A stretch of DNA of 64,000 nt from Serendipita indica DSM 11827. Taxonomy: Eukaryota > Basidiomycota > Agaricomycetes > Sebacinales > Serendipitaceae. Under the pieces are notes generated by a model. That model ran no database searches and had not been told where the DNA came from. It was given only the letters and a program-made list of their open reading frames with translations. Positions 1 to 13,338 of this stretch are shown here, piece after piece. The position numbers and the translations under genes are program-made. Location of the stretch: contig CAJVGD010000005.1 in assembly GCA_910890315.1 (NCBI GenBank), positions 124,001 through 188,000 on the forward strand, in the 5' to 3' direction. The number at the start of each line of letters is the position of its first letter. Within the stretch, counting starts at the first letter, position 1.

Positions 1-1468
<1,468 letters not shown>

Positions 1469-2130
1469 GGTAGCTTGGATCTAATTACTAGGCTGTCTCG
1501 AGGCGTCAGCGACCCAGATTTCAGACGTGTCACGCGTGCAACGTGCGAGACGGCGAGCGGGGGGTTGTTGTGGACACAAAGCGCATGGAATATGTGCTAT
1601 AATGACAGATAAAAGAGCAAATACTGACCAAAAGGTGATAACGGGTGTCGTTGGAGGTCGTAGGAGGTAGTGGACAGGAATCAGTGACGATCTCCCCCTT
1701 TTACGCCCAAGTCGCAGTGGCCGCACAACTTGGCCCGCAGCAGCGCAGACTGCGACTCCGGAGAGATTCCGAAATGATTATTCACATTCACACAAAAGGA
1801 TTATCCCAACAAGAGAAATGGCCAGGAGCAGCAGGAGTGCGGGAAACCCCCCGCAGTGATCATCTCATGGGTCATTTTGAGTATATTCATAGTATTGCAT
1901 TAGACTTTTTTAAATGCCGTCGTTGGTCCACAAAGAGGGAACACGAACAGGGGAGGGGAGGTCATCCGACCTCGAAGTCATCTCCAAGACCCCTATATCA
2001 TAGACCTCGAACGCTCCAAAATGGGCCCGAACCCGTCCAGGCGGGGCCATTAGTCAGCTCTTCTCGAGAGCCACTCGTGATATATAATAGGTGAGTAACA
2101 ATCTGACGCTGTCCTTTTATCTCACCCACA
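1469..2130. promoter_or_regulatory. Divergent promoter region between actin and the cupin gene
   Basis: This 660-bp stretch separates two divergent genes and must hold both promoters. A TATA-like tatataata lies at 2081-2089, about 42 bp upstream of the cupin ATG. On the actin side the sequence upstream of 1468 has no clear TATA, and a 5' UTR intron is possible but was not resolved. No convincing coding exon was seen. Confidence 0.5.
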
Positions 2131-3169
2131 ATGCATCACCCAGTCGTACCAACTCCAAAAGTCGTCAACATCTTTGAAGATGGCAAGCCCATCGACATTG
2201 CCACCCCATTCGACCTCGCCCGTATCCAAGCGCAGTACATCCCTCTCTTCCAGGGAAAACAATTCACCTCAAAGGTCCTCCCTGGCGTGAACCAAATCTG
2301 CTACGTTATCACTGGCGAGGGCAGCTTGACCAAGGACAACAAGAGCGCACCCCTCCGTGTAGATGACTGCTTCTCCTTTGCGGCTGCCAAAGATGTCGAG
2401 CGCACGTACACAGTCGACGCAAAGGAAAGTGACATGGGTCTCTTAGTCATCTCAGACACTCCACATGTAATGCCCGTCGTCCTTGTGGGTCATCCCTGAT
2501 GGTGCTTCTGACCGGGCGTCTGACAAATCCCCCTGATAGACAAAAGAACCACCTGCGTTCCCCAAGATTATCAACGCACCCTCTGTTTCCGTATGGCGTG
2601 GCACTGCGATCGACACTACCAAGTCTGCCAAACTCACTAAAGAGACGGATATTGCAGACCTTCCCAGCATTCCATGGCACTTGAATATCGAAAGGATCCC
2701 CTCCCGGCACCCAGTCATCCAACGCACATGCCCATTCTGCCGAAGACGAGTTTGCGCTCATCCTAAGTGGCGAAGCGCGCTATTGGTTCCAGGGTGCCAC
2801 TCCAGAAAAGATTCTCAAGAGCGGCGACGTAGTCGGGTGGAAAGCCGGGACGGGTATCGCCCACACCCTCCTCAACGACGCACAAAACGAACAAGGTGAC
2901 GGTACGCATTTCTTCCTCACACCCACTTTCTTGAAACTAACTTTCAAATAGGCGAAGATCTTGTTTTCCTTTGCTGGGGTGAAGATCGCCCAGACGAGGA
3001 TAAAGTGTTTTACGCCGCTGCGTCGCCTTCGTGGTGGAAGCCCGAGGTTCGTTGGATGGAACGTCCAGTTCACGGCCAAGGACATGCCCCTCCCTTTCCC
3101 GTTTTCCCGCGGCCAGACGGTAAACCGTTCCCAGAGGAACCAAAGGCTGGAGCTCAAGGATCTTGGTAG
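2131..3169 (+). CDS. Two-cupin (RmlC-like) protein with an apparent 1-nt frameshift
   Basis: Exons 2131-2466, 2540-2901 and 2952-3169 encode a protein of about 305 residues with two cupin-like beta-barrel halves. The first half has GVNQICYVITGEGS and RVDDCFSF. The second has NAHAHSAEDEFALILSGEAR, whose HxH plus Glu pattern suggests a metal site, followed by LKSGDVVGWKAGTGIAHTLL. It ends PKAGAQGSW. Between IERIPS and GTQSSNAH the frame moves by one base at the C-rich run 2698-2705, where one C seems to be extra. No splice signal explains it, so this is a real frameshift or a consensus error. Substrate is unknown; many fungal cupins of this type have no assigned reaction. Confidence 0.75.
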
Positions 3170-3845
3170 GCATTGTAAAGTAGAAACGACAAAATGATAG
3201 TATGTGTACCATTCCCCGTATAGACAGTGACCCCAGGTAGTCCTCGATGATCTTGAGCCGGGATCTAATCCCCGTCCGCACGGCATTGGCAACCGTCCTT
3301 GTGGTCACCTAGAACGGCGTTAGAGACTTCGTCCCGCGTTTCTTTCTACAGATTCGTACAAAATTCGGGCAAATCTACGCGGACTCTGACGTAGAGTTGG
3401 AGTCGGCGCGAGAGAGGAGTGTTATCTCCGTGACCCCTGATACTTCAATTTTGATAGACTGCATAGATGATCGGCATCAACGGCAAGAAATAAGATGAAT
3501 CCACTGACGGCATACATTCATCTCTTCTCGGCAGCCGCCTCCACTGACATGGTTGCCACCTCCAATCTCTTGCTCGGCAGACGGCTGAGGGGCTCAAGAG
3601 GAGGAGTGGTGAATAATGGTGTACATTAAACGCGTTTATCCCCGTCTTGGCTCATTTATGGGCAACCGACAGGAGGTGGGGTTGACGAGCCACAGGTAGT
3701 CCCAAGATGTATATAAAGGCTACTCATGGGCGACCCATGAAGCATCACTCTCAGCATTTGGTTCTATCTACTCGAAGAAACTTTGGTATGCCGTACTCCC
3801 CAGTTTCCTCTTCAACCTAACAAATGCAAATAATCCTAGAACGCT
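3170..3845 (+). promoter_or_regulatory. Intergenic region with TATA box for the secreted peptide gene
   Basis: A good TATA box (tatataaag) lies at 3710-3718, about 130 bp before the ATG at 3846. Between them, a GTATG at about 3786 and a CCTAG at about 3838 could bound a 5' UTR intron. The rest of the interval (cupin 3' flank, 3170-3700) shows no gene that I can support. Confidence 0.5.
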
Positions 3846-4228
3846 ATGAAGCTCTTTGCTATTGCAACAGTTATCCTCCCATATGCCTCGACGGTCTTTT
3901 CAAACCCTATGCCTCAGCCAGACAAAGAGGGAGGGCACCTCGAGGCGAAGCGACAGGAATGCTGTGACGGAAACGATTTCCGTATCTGCAACTCGATCTG
4001 TATGATGGGATGTATGCCTCCTCCCGGGTGTCCCACATGTTAGTCCTGTTCACGCGCGACAAGTATCTTCTAGCTGATTAATCACTCTCCCGATATAATA
4101 GGTGTTGGACCGTGCATTGAAAGCTGCAAGCATGAATGCTGTGTGTACTCCTTCTCAACTCTGTCCGCTCTGACCATTTTGTTTTCTTTACAGGCCCCGA
4201 AAACTTGTTCTGTGAAATGATTGATTGA
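3846..4228 (+). CDS. Small secreted cysteine-rich peptide (88 aa, 12 Cys)
   Basis: Exons 3846-4038, 4102-4140 and 4194-4228 add to 267 nt, giving 88 residues. The N-terminus MKLFAIATVILPYASTVFS is a classical signal peptide. A short pro-region follows and ends in Lys-Arg (EAKR), a Kex2-type processing site. Cleavage there would release a 52-residue peptide with twelve cysteines, including two CC pairs, ending NLFCEMID. Both introns have GT-AG ends. A TATA box sits upstream. This is the layout of a fungal small secreted protein such as an effector, antimicrobial peptide or processed signal, but I recognise no family and assign no function. The short last exons make the exact C-terminus slightly uncertain. 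Confidence 0.7.
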
Positions 4229-4406
4229 TCCGGCTTTATTTTAGGCCGCGAACCCGAGAGGCCTGAATTTGATATATGGATTGGGAGATGGAGGTAGTCA
4301 AGAAATCCACTCGCGTAGAGTAGACCCCAACTCTGAATTCAATATCTATTTGACCACTCGTCTAGTGAGTATATAGCAGACGAATTCAAGAAACATCAAT
4401 GGTAAG

Positions 4407-7400
4407 CTAAGCCGCACCAACATTCTCTGATATGAGTACTTCTTCAATCTCTCGTAGTTTTTCCTTGATGAAATCTTGGCGATTGATATCACCCGCTTCG
4501 ATATACCTTGCCAATTGCTCCTCTCTAATCGTCTTAGACTCGGTGTATCGTCGCTGCTGAAACAAGAACATTGCCAGCGCTCCTCTTTCAGCCACGTACT
4601 GAAGATGATCTGCACCAAAGAGGTCCCTCGATTTCTCCTCACGATGCCTCCATACGGCCTCCGCTTCAGTGAGCCTCTTTTGCCGCTCGAGAATCTCGGC
4701 GAATGTGGATAGTACCCACAGTATGGGAGTCTCCTTGCCACCGTCAATGTTCTCGTAAAGTTTGAGCATTTCTTGCATGAGAGGCTCAGCTCGCTCCAGC
4801 TCATTCTTCTTCTCGAGAGTGAGAATTAGATAACAGAGCAGGCGGCAAGACTCCGCATGCATTGCCCCCGACTCCTCTTTACTCTCACCATATGCATCCT
4901 TGAATACCGATTCTGCCTCTTCATATTTCTCCTGTTCAAGGAGACACACACCAAGGTGCACAGAGGATTCGGCCTTGGAAATGACGTTGTCCGCAAGATG
5001 AGCGTAATGCACCTGCTCCCGAAACAGCAGCTCTGCCTCTCCATATTGCTTCTGCTCGAGCAGACATTCTGCGAGAAGTTGGTTATTTTGGAGTATCCCA
5101 ACCCAGAAACTGCCAAAGCGATCCACAGCTGCTATGTACGCGGCCCTAAGGATAGGAAGTGCCTCTTCAGGGCGCCCGTCCAGCAGGATTGTTTCTCCGA
5201 GGATTGTTGCTAAAGAACGCAGTTGATCCCTCGCCGTGCCATGTATATTGAGGTCGGTTCTGACGTACTGATGCAGCAGAACTTCCAGCTCGGCATACTT
5301 TTTCCTCCTCTGAAGAAACTCTGCAAACGCTATGACAATATTTAGATTCCGCGGCGATAGGTCTCCAAACATATCTCGTCCTGTTTTTATGAGCTCCCGA
5401 TACACACTTTCAGCCTCCTCGTGTCGTCCCTGTAGTTCGTACACATGGCCTTGGAAGGTGAGAGCGGCCACGCTATCCGATGGCGAGCTGCTGTAACGAC
5501 TCTGACGAATCTCTAGCAGCTCCTTGAGCTTTTCTTGTTTGGCGTCCCCCATAGCAGCATAGCACTCGAGTAATTGGTCTATAGTTTCCAGAGTCTCTGG
5601 GCGATCCACTCCCCAAAGGGCAGAACGTGTTGCAACAAGTTTCTCCAAGAGTATTGATGCCTCTTCTAATCCATCTGGGCCGTGGTCGTCACGCATCAAT
5701 GAGGTAGCGAGCATTTGCATGGTCGCCTGAGTAGAGAAGTGATTTGGGCCAAGTGTTTCCTGCTGGATATCGAGTGCTGTGTGAAAGAGATCCATAACTT
5801 CCTCCTTCCTGGTAAAGGAAAAGTCCATAGAGAAGGCCAGTATAGACATTGCTTCAGCAGTTGGGGCGGTCCGGGGACCACTGATCGTTTTTCGTAGTTC
5901 GTATTCTTGCCGAGCAATGACCTCCGCTTTCAAAGTGTCGTATGTCTCACGGATATACAGAATGCAAAGCACAAGGTGAGCTTGACTCGTCCGTATATCT
6001 GTATCGCCGTACGCTGCTCGTACTTGTTGATAGATATCTTCGAGAATCATGAGCCTTGCTTGACCTTCCGAGTCGGTTTGCCAAATTTCGACCAGTGCGC
6101 TTTGATCATTGACGTGTAGCGCTGTTATCTCTTTGATGAAGCGACGTGCGTGTGGGTATAACTCTGACTCGATATCAATCCCGTCATTCTCGTCTACCAT
6201 GCAGGTGAGGAGTCTCAGTGCCGCATCATGGTATTTCCTCCTCTCCTCATCGTTCTGCCGATCATATGCCCATGCGTGTATCAATGGGTGGAAGCGGAGC
6301 TTAATATCCGAATCGAATGAGACAAGAGATATCAATGAGGACTGTTGAAGTTCCTCGATAATACGATCCACCTCTACGTCCTCAAACTTGCCTTTAGGGG
6401 TGATTATATGACGGAGGAGACCAATAGCCTCTTGGAAGTCCGACCCTCGATCCATCAGCTCGTAATCTTCGTGTGCAAAGTTCTTGGCCGCCGCAAGACT
6501 GAGCACGGAGCGAGGAATGCCGGTGTAATCATAGTAGGAGAGTATGGATAAGAGGCCGAGAGCCCGCTCCGACAGGGACGTGAGGGATATATCGAACGCA
6601 GCATATACGCTGTGCTTGTACCGAAGCTTGTCGCGTTGCATAGACGCGTGCCTCAACAACTCTGAACGGCTCGCCTCCAGCCGTCCAAGGTAGGTCTCCA
6701 AGCATTTATTTTTGCGAATGTAGCATCCCGCTTGAACGACAGCGATCGGGAGATACTCAAACTCCTTGACGATATCGAGTGCCAGTCGTCGATGGTGAGG
6801 TCGCCAACTGTCTTTGGAACCAATCGCGGACGATAATAGTGCCTCGCAAGCCTCATCTTTCGTCATGACCTCCAACGAAATATGGTCGTTAGGAGAGATG
6901 GACTCGAGTTGAGCGTTACGACTGGTGATGATTATTGCTCCATGGTCACAAGCTGGGAAGAATTCGGCGATATCGAGCGTCGGATCATCAGCATTGTCAA
7001 ACACGAGGCACCACTTTGTAGTAATAACTTCATTCGGTTGAGCGAGTGCCTCTAATGCGCTGTCGAGGTCGATTCCCTGGAACGACTTGTCAATAGCCTT
7101 GAGTCGTGCTATGAGGCCTGTCTCAATAGTCTTGGTGGATGACGCATCGATAAATAAGACGTTCTGGAAACTATGCGATCTGAGAGGAAGACAACGCATG
7201 ACTTGCTCACTCACCAGTCTCCGTTTTCACGAATAAACGCGATGACCATTTGGGTCTTTCCGGATCCGCCCATGCCCGTTAAGATGAGAACCCGTTGGCG
7301 CTCTTCCACTTCAGAACCGAGGAGAGATACGACCATGTGGTTCATTGGGGTATCACGTTGAACGTAATAAGGCGACAATGGTGGAAGGCCGCTGAAAGAG

Positions 7401-8564
7401 ACCTTGGGTGGTGCAGTAACTTGAGCTGCATGGACCATAAGCGACTAATCAACGGGAAATGCATCTATTACTTAGGCTTTTGAGCGTGAACCGGCTATTG
7501 TGAGATGAAGCCTTGACTAGTTGGTCGAGCACTCGATCGGTAACTGGATTGAGTAAATAGTCGGACGTATGAGCCGAAATGCTCCCAAGAGTCTCCTGCG
7601 CAATATATTCTACAGCAGCGATAGATGGAATAACACTGAGCCTGTAATATAGGCCGGTCATCCCCCCAGCGTCGTTCGAGTTCGTGAGCGGTGACCTCTG
7701 CTTGGACTAGCTTGTCGTCTCCACCCACATTTCGGCGCATAGATCCACCGTATCCAAGACTTAACAGCAGACAGACACGTCTCTCGGGACCGTAGAGGTC
7801 ACTGGCCTCTTGTATCGCTTGAAGCGCCGGGTTTGGAAAGGTAGAGGCTGCGCTAATGACCTTCGACTTCTCAATCTCCGTACCAACAATGAAACCCTCG
7901 AACTGCGGAGGCATAGCCCAGCAAGCGCAAATGGCTTCGATAATTGTAGGGTCATACGCATGATGGCGCGTCGTATAATTACGAAAAGCCCTCCATGTTC
8001 CGATATTAGTGGCAGAGGCATAGCCAAGCACACTGGGGTAACGTAAATAACCAAGCTCGGCGTGAGCCTGACTCGACTTACATATTCGTGCCCGTGACCT
8101 GGCTTAATAGGGTGTTAAGAGCGACTCCTTTGCTCACGAGTGCACTCTCAACAGCGCTTCGAAGAGCCTCGGATCGAGTTTGGGATACAATCTCTCCGCG
8201 GGATAAACGTCGCGGCAAATTTGTGCGAAGAGGTCGATGGTATCATCTATAGACATCTTCAAAGCGCCCATAAGGACTGCTATAGCGCTGGTGATTTCAG
8301 TAAGAACCATTTTCAGTGGAAGCAGCCTTACCCTGCTGGTCCCACGGCAGTGATGAGATGAAAGTGTTCGCATGGCAAGACTTCCCGCCCAGAATCCGAG
8401 CTTAGACGAGATATATACTCTAAGGATGAAGATCTGTGATGTACAACGTGCATCTCCACCATCTTGAACAGCGATGTTCAGTTGGGTGTGAATCCCACGG
8501 AAATGCGCCACTCACCGAGAGATAGAATCCGTAGATCTTCTTTCGAATCTGAATTGTGCCTCAT
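4407..8564 (-). CDS. NLR-like gene A: pseudo-patatin, NB-ARC ATPase, TPR array
   Basis: A STAND/NLR-like receptor of about 1,300 residues. Exons: 8564-8516, 8462-8332, 8287-8082, 8032-7472, 7425-7215, 7170-4407. The N-terminal patatin-like domain starts LRILSLDGGDARC, where active enzymes have DGGGxRG. Its nucleophile elbow reads AVGPAG, lacking the GxSxG serine. The NB-ARC follows with Walker A TGMGGSGKTQ, Walker B WCLVFDNADD, the sensor-like IIITSRNAQ and the GLPL-like EYLPIAVVQAG. The C-terminal 500 residues are kinesin-light-chain-type TPR repeats. Three frame changes fall in the patatin part, near 8405-8412, near 8195-8205 and in a G6 run at 7662-7667. The 2.76-kb last exon is clean. Total exon length is 3n+1, matching the net indels. 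Lipase activity is unlikely. Confidence 0.8.
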
Positions 8565-8721
8565 TCTGGACTCGTGGAATATTTTGCTGAAGAGGAAGGA
8601 TCAAAGCCGTCAATCACAGCTTGGTGGACACGGAAAGAACGGCCCGTTAAGAGCGATTAGATCATCTTCAATTCACCAATCTTTATTGCCTACATTCACT
8701 TTCCTTATCTCAATACTATTT

Positions 8722-10808
8722 TCAACAAGGTCTTCCGAAACCGACTTGTCCTATTCCACCGTCGTCCTTGTGATGAACACCCATAGATTCAGGGCGGTTA
8801 CCATTGTGTTTGTGAAGGTGACCACCATGAGGGCTATGATGAAGAGAAGGACGATGTTGGGCGGGATGGTGAGCAGACGTCTGACTCTTTTCCTTCTCAC
8901 TGTGTGTCTGGAGTGCCATCATGAGTGAGTTTTCTGATCCTCGTTCTACGTTTTATTAGCTCCGCTCCTTAGCCGCAAGATGATGAACTCACCCTTGAGA
9001 CTTTCCGTGATTTCCAAGATGTCCGTAAGGAGACGTGCAACCAGATCAGCAGACATGGTCGACCGGACGACGACACGAAGCATCTCGATCTGTAAAGCTG
9101 TTAACTATTAGATGAGGGTGATCTTGTCATCACTCACTCGCTCCACTGCATGTGGTGCATTATAGTTTGGAACAATCCACCCCTTCATTCGAAGTAGCTG
9201 TTGGATCCAGCGCTGTTTAACGTGTGGATATTCCTTCATGAACTCATCTGAGAGGCGAAATGCGACGACCGGCAAGCCGCGCCAGTAGAGATTTGGATCT
9301 TCTTCGTTGGCACCCAGCGCAACGGCAGCGCGAGTCGTCACATTGACTTTGGCAGGACGGTGAATATTTGACAGAAGCTATACCGCAAGTCAGATCAATA
9401 ACACGGCTGAGATGATGTCAACGGACAGTAAAGTAGCTCTTTTCGAGTGCACGGCTGAGGAGACGTGCATTGGCTAGATCGGCGTGGATAATATCGGTGT
9501 ATCCATTTCGACCAAGAGCCAAAAAGCTATACATTTGCGCAAGGACAGGTGCAGCTGGGCGTGAAAAGTTGAGAGTGAAAGATGATTGAGTGGTGCCAAG
9601 GTAATGAAGCTCGAAAATGAGATCCTAGTCCGCCCATAAGTAAGTTGCTCCATTTCAAGTGATGTAATCACTTTTGGAAGTAGCGACTCGTCCTTTATGA
9701 CGAGCCATCCCAATCCAACGCATGTGAGACCAAACTTGTGGCCACTCGCGTTGATGGAATTGACGCGGTTGACATCAAACGCCCATTGGTGATCAGGATA
9801 AGCAAATGGTGCGATGAAAGCGCCAGAAGCCCCGTCGACGTGGATGGGTATATCGACCCCGCTCCTTGCTTCATACTCGTCGACTATTTCCGAATGAGCG
9901 GAGATGGCATTTTGAGATTTTAAACGCACGTAGATCACTCATCTGCTTGACATCTTCGAATTCGCCTGTATATGTCGACCCCATAATGACCATAACGCCA
10001 ATGGTATTCTCGTCAACCAACTTGATTGCCTCTTTTGGATCCATGACCTGAATCATATGAGATGAGACTATTGTAGAAGAAATGCGCGTACAAAATGACT
10101 CTCCACCGTCACAGGTACGAGCCTGCACTCGACATCGAAGTATCTTGCAAATTTCTCGAGAGCGACCTGAGCGTTCGCACCAAACACAATATTCGGGCCA
10201 GGCCTGTAGATATCTTTACCCATTTTCTTCATCTTTTCCTATATTTCAATGCCAATCAACCAAGAGCCCTTCACAAGATGCATTGCCTACCTGCCAACGC
10301 TTCTTCATTGCGAGCCCACCAAGCATGATGGCTTCACTGCTGCCCGTCGTAGCAGTCCCAATGGCCTTGCATCCTTTGGGTACTTTCCACAAGTCGGCGA
10401 GAATACTAATGCAGCGCGTATGGATCACCTGAGTAGCGGGGTACTCATCAAAATCGACCAGATTCTTGTTCACATTTTCTTGCATGAGGCGGTTCAGATG
10501 TTCGTCCATGCCAGTGTTCACGAAGGAGGCGAGGTTGAGAATAGGGGCCCCGTCGAGTTCCATTTCGTCATGGATGAGTTGATACGCAGCAGATTTGGGG
10601 ATTCCTTCCTTTGGGAGAGTAAACTTTGGGATGTCAGAGAGACCGTACACGGTCTTGTGCACCGCTGGGTTGTGTCCTTCGTCGAGCAAGCCCAGGTGTG
10701 GGTGATCTTTGCACGCCTCGATCAGGTGGTCTGGATCAACTAATAATGTGTGTTAACATGGAGTAAATTTCAGGTCTGGCGTCGCTCACCATGCTTTGAA
10801 AGCGCCAT
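8722..10808 (-). CDS. gad1: Glutamate decarboxylase with a His-rich C-terminal tail
   Basis: PLP-dependent glutamate decarboxylase, converting glutamate to GABA and CO2 in the cytosol, the entry to the GABA shunt. Nine exons (10808-10790, 10739-10291, 10238-10113, 10047-9930, 9883-9672, 9624-9427, 9377-9138, 9089-8993, 8933-8722) total 1,671 nt, giving 556 residues in one open frame. Family marks include the substrate loop [46 protein letters not shown] and the PLP lysine in [11 protein letters not shown]. The last exon codes for a tail of about 70 residues with a dozen histidines ([19 protein letters not shown]), ending GFGRPC. That tail is outside the conserved fold and its role is unknown. 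Its stop lies 158 bp from the start of NLR gene A. Confidence 0.93.
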
Positions 10809-11250
10809 GGTTTCTAGGGATTCCTTGGGGGATAAGGTGAGTGAAACTGCACCCGGAGTTAAAAATACTTTATATTTATGTATCAAAATCGCATTTTAAG
10901 AACAGGAAGATTGAATGACGTCCAGAGGCCCTAAAGATAACCCGTTCCGTGATAGAAATCCACGGCGCCGAAGCCAGGAAGATCATACATGACGCATGCA
11001 TTTTGCAAAGACCAATTGAACGCTTAGAAACATTAGTTGGACGCTTCTCAAAGCCGAATTGCCATTGGAGTCGAAGATTGTCAGGTCTAAGAAACACAGA
11101 GGCCACTCGCAACGGGCTTCATAACAAAATTACACAGAGGGTCAGCTCTGAAAGGGTATAGTTCGTTAGTATCATGAATTCTCGTAAATTCTGTGTCGAT
11201 AAGTCTGACGGTCAAGTGGAAATTAGCTTTATTGGCCTCGAATAGATTTA
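10809..11250. other. Intergenic, GAD upstream region and F-box 3' flank
   Basis: About 440 bp with AT-rich sequence (ttaaaaatactttatatttatg around 10860) just upstream of the glutamate decarboxylase start. No coding exon is supported. It must contain the GAD promoter and the 3' end of the F-box locus. Confidence 0.4.
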
Positions 11251-12891
11251 TTATTCTATATAATACACATAATGGCCGTAGTTTCTCCACAAAAATCGTA
11301 TGTGCTCAAGAAATGGCTGCGTAGGCCTACATTTGCGTGTGATGTTCTTGATATAGAGATCCAGAGAGGAGTCGTAGTTGAGCCCCTTGGATATCAGGCA
11401 CAGCGTGCGTAGTTCGGGACAAGGCGCAGATTTGAATAGTGCATCCAAAGTGATCTCCCATTCAGTGAGGCTGTTGGCCTTATCGAGAGATAGGGTCAAA
11501 TGCTTGGCTCTAGGTATCGTCCAGAAATCGACCTCACCAAAATAGTCATGGTGGGTGATGGTGATATTCTCGAGTCCAGGAGCTGCCGGAAGCCCCAACA
11601 TGGAGGAGTTCATTTCCCAACTCGAGTAAGACAGATGCGACAAGAGAGGTGCTTTGATGCGGCGTATCCAGTATGTATCGGGTACTTGCGCTGATATGCT
11701 GATATAGGTCATTGAAGGAAATACCAAGCTAAGAGTATACCGAATGTCTGGAGGATTACAAGTGCACTCGCCGTCGTCAATTGAACCGAGAGTCAAGATC
11801 TTCAAAGATGGAAGGTTGAACTTGCGCAGGTGACCGTATGCGCATAGATAAAGATTCCAGTTGAGGAAAGGTAAGATTAGGCGTAGCACAAGAAAGAAAC
11901 GATAGATCGTCAAGGGATAATGCTCGGAGATTCAGATATATGGAAAAATGGCCGCTTGGATCCAACGAACTGTCGAACAGATCCGAGATGATGAAAAGGT
12001 TCTGGAGCTGGAGTTGGGGGCGAAACTCCTCACGAAGAATTGCTTTGAATAATTTAATTGATGATGAGAGTTTGGTGAGTTGTGGTGCTGATCGCTGAAC
12101 AATGTGTAATAGAACCGGCAGGAGTCTTTCTTCTCCTTGGATGGCAGGAATGTACATGTGCAGATCTTGAAGGGAGGTAAAGTCGAGATTACGACTCAGC
12201 TCCTCGAGAAACTCCGCTCCACAGGACGGGAAGTGAATAATGGCGAGCGATCGAACGTTGGTCTCTTTCAGACATAACAAGGGAACGCGCCAGGCCACAT
12301 CGATGTTGATGTATCAAACCGGGTTTTAAGCTCCACGGGTGCAGATTGGGCCCGTCTGAGGGCGTCCTCGAGCTCTGCTAGACTTCTGCAAATATTGGTG
12401 CATCCCATTGTGATTCGAGTTCCGGAGGGAGTCGTCCATAGATCAATGGAAGAAGGTGAATGGTAATGCGTCATGTCCTCGATTGATATGCGGGTCCAAA
12501 GTGCAGCCGTATTGGACAAGATGCCTCCACCGGCGGCAAACCAGCGTCAAATGCCATGGGGACGTCAATTCGTCGAAGACAAGGCAATGGAAGATCTCTA
12601 GAAGAGTATCATCTGGCAGGTGGGGAAGCCGTTGTGCTGCCAAAGGGCGTCAACAATGCAGATAACGGTCACCTTCTGAACGCGCAGACCTTTGGGAGTA
12701 TACGAGTGGGCATAATCTTCAACGAAGGGACCGAGGACGAATTTGTCCATGTTACGCGTTACGAGAAGGTCTAGCTTTCTATTTAGTATCGTCCAGAGAT
12801 TGCGAGAGGCCCGTCTAGTAACTTGAAAATACCCATCAGGGTGATCCAATCTGTAAGTAATATACCACCAGGTCAGATTCATCAAGGACAT
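11251..12891 (-). pseudogene. F-box/LRR-type protein gene, disrupted by about three frameshifts
   Basis: A fungal F-box protein, which would recruit targets to an SCF ubiquitin ligase. An upstream exon (about 12891-12698) carries NLWTILNRKLDLLVTRNMDKF and matches the leader exon of the F-box gene at 20.3-21.9 kb. After an intron (GTCTGC...GGCAG), the F-box reads LPHLPDDTLLEIFHCLVFDE and SPWHLTLVCRRWR. A long LRR-like region follows with LSLDDLSFLSCATPNLTFP and LPSLKILTLGS. The frame changes near 12520, 12300-12320 and 11815-11835, with no splice signals to explain it. The gene is therefore decayed, or the consensus has several indels here. The start is uncertain and may lie at 12891 or 12882. 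Confidence 0.6.
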
Positions 12892-13338
12892 GGGAACTAT
12901 GCAACGAGCTCCGATCGTAGTCGCAGTTCAAGTTCTCCGTCGCTCTAGGTCGCTGTACATGTTCCGCAATCGAACCCAGTTCTCAAAGGGAGGTTTCTGT
13001 GTGAAAGGGGGTAGTTCTATCACTCTACGGGGACGTAGCATAAAATACACCGTGTAGCTCGGAACGGGTCCCACGATTCCAACAAGAAACAAACACGAGA
13101 GGGAGAGCAAGTACTTAGTGACGTCTACAATGGGGATGAGAGTAGCATTATTGAATGGTGGGTACGCGGAGCATTCGCGGTGGATGCATTGAATGGCGGC
13201 GAGAGGAATACGGCGTGCACGAAGGAGGAATAAATGATACGAATGTGATGATTGGAGCAAAAAATGCAATGCGACGGAAATGCGCGACCAAAGGAAAGAG
13301 AACGAGGACGAGAGGGAAAATGCTTGCAGCCAGCAACC
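12892..13338. other. Intergenic region with a hydrophobic open frame of doubtful status
   Basis: On the minus strand 13269-12928 is open for 113 codons, with a hydrophobic stretch (VTKYLLSLSCLFLVGIVGPV) and a charged end (RNMYSDLERRRT). It has no ATG start in a sensible place, and any upstream exon would run into the 3' end of the PPR gene. It may be a small membrane-protein gene with an unresolved first exon, or chance. I do not call it a gene. Confidence 0.25.
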
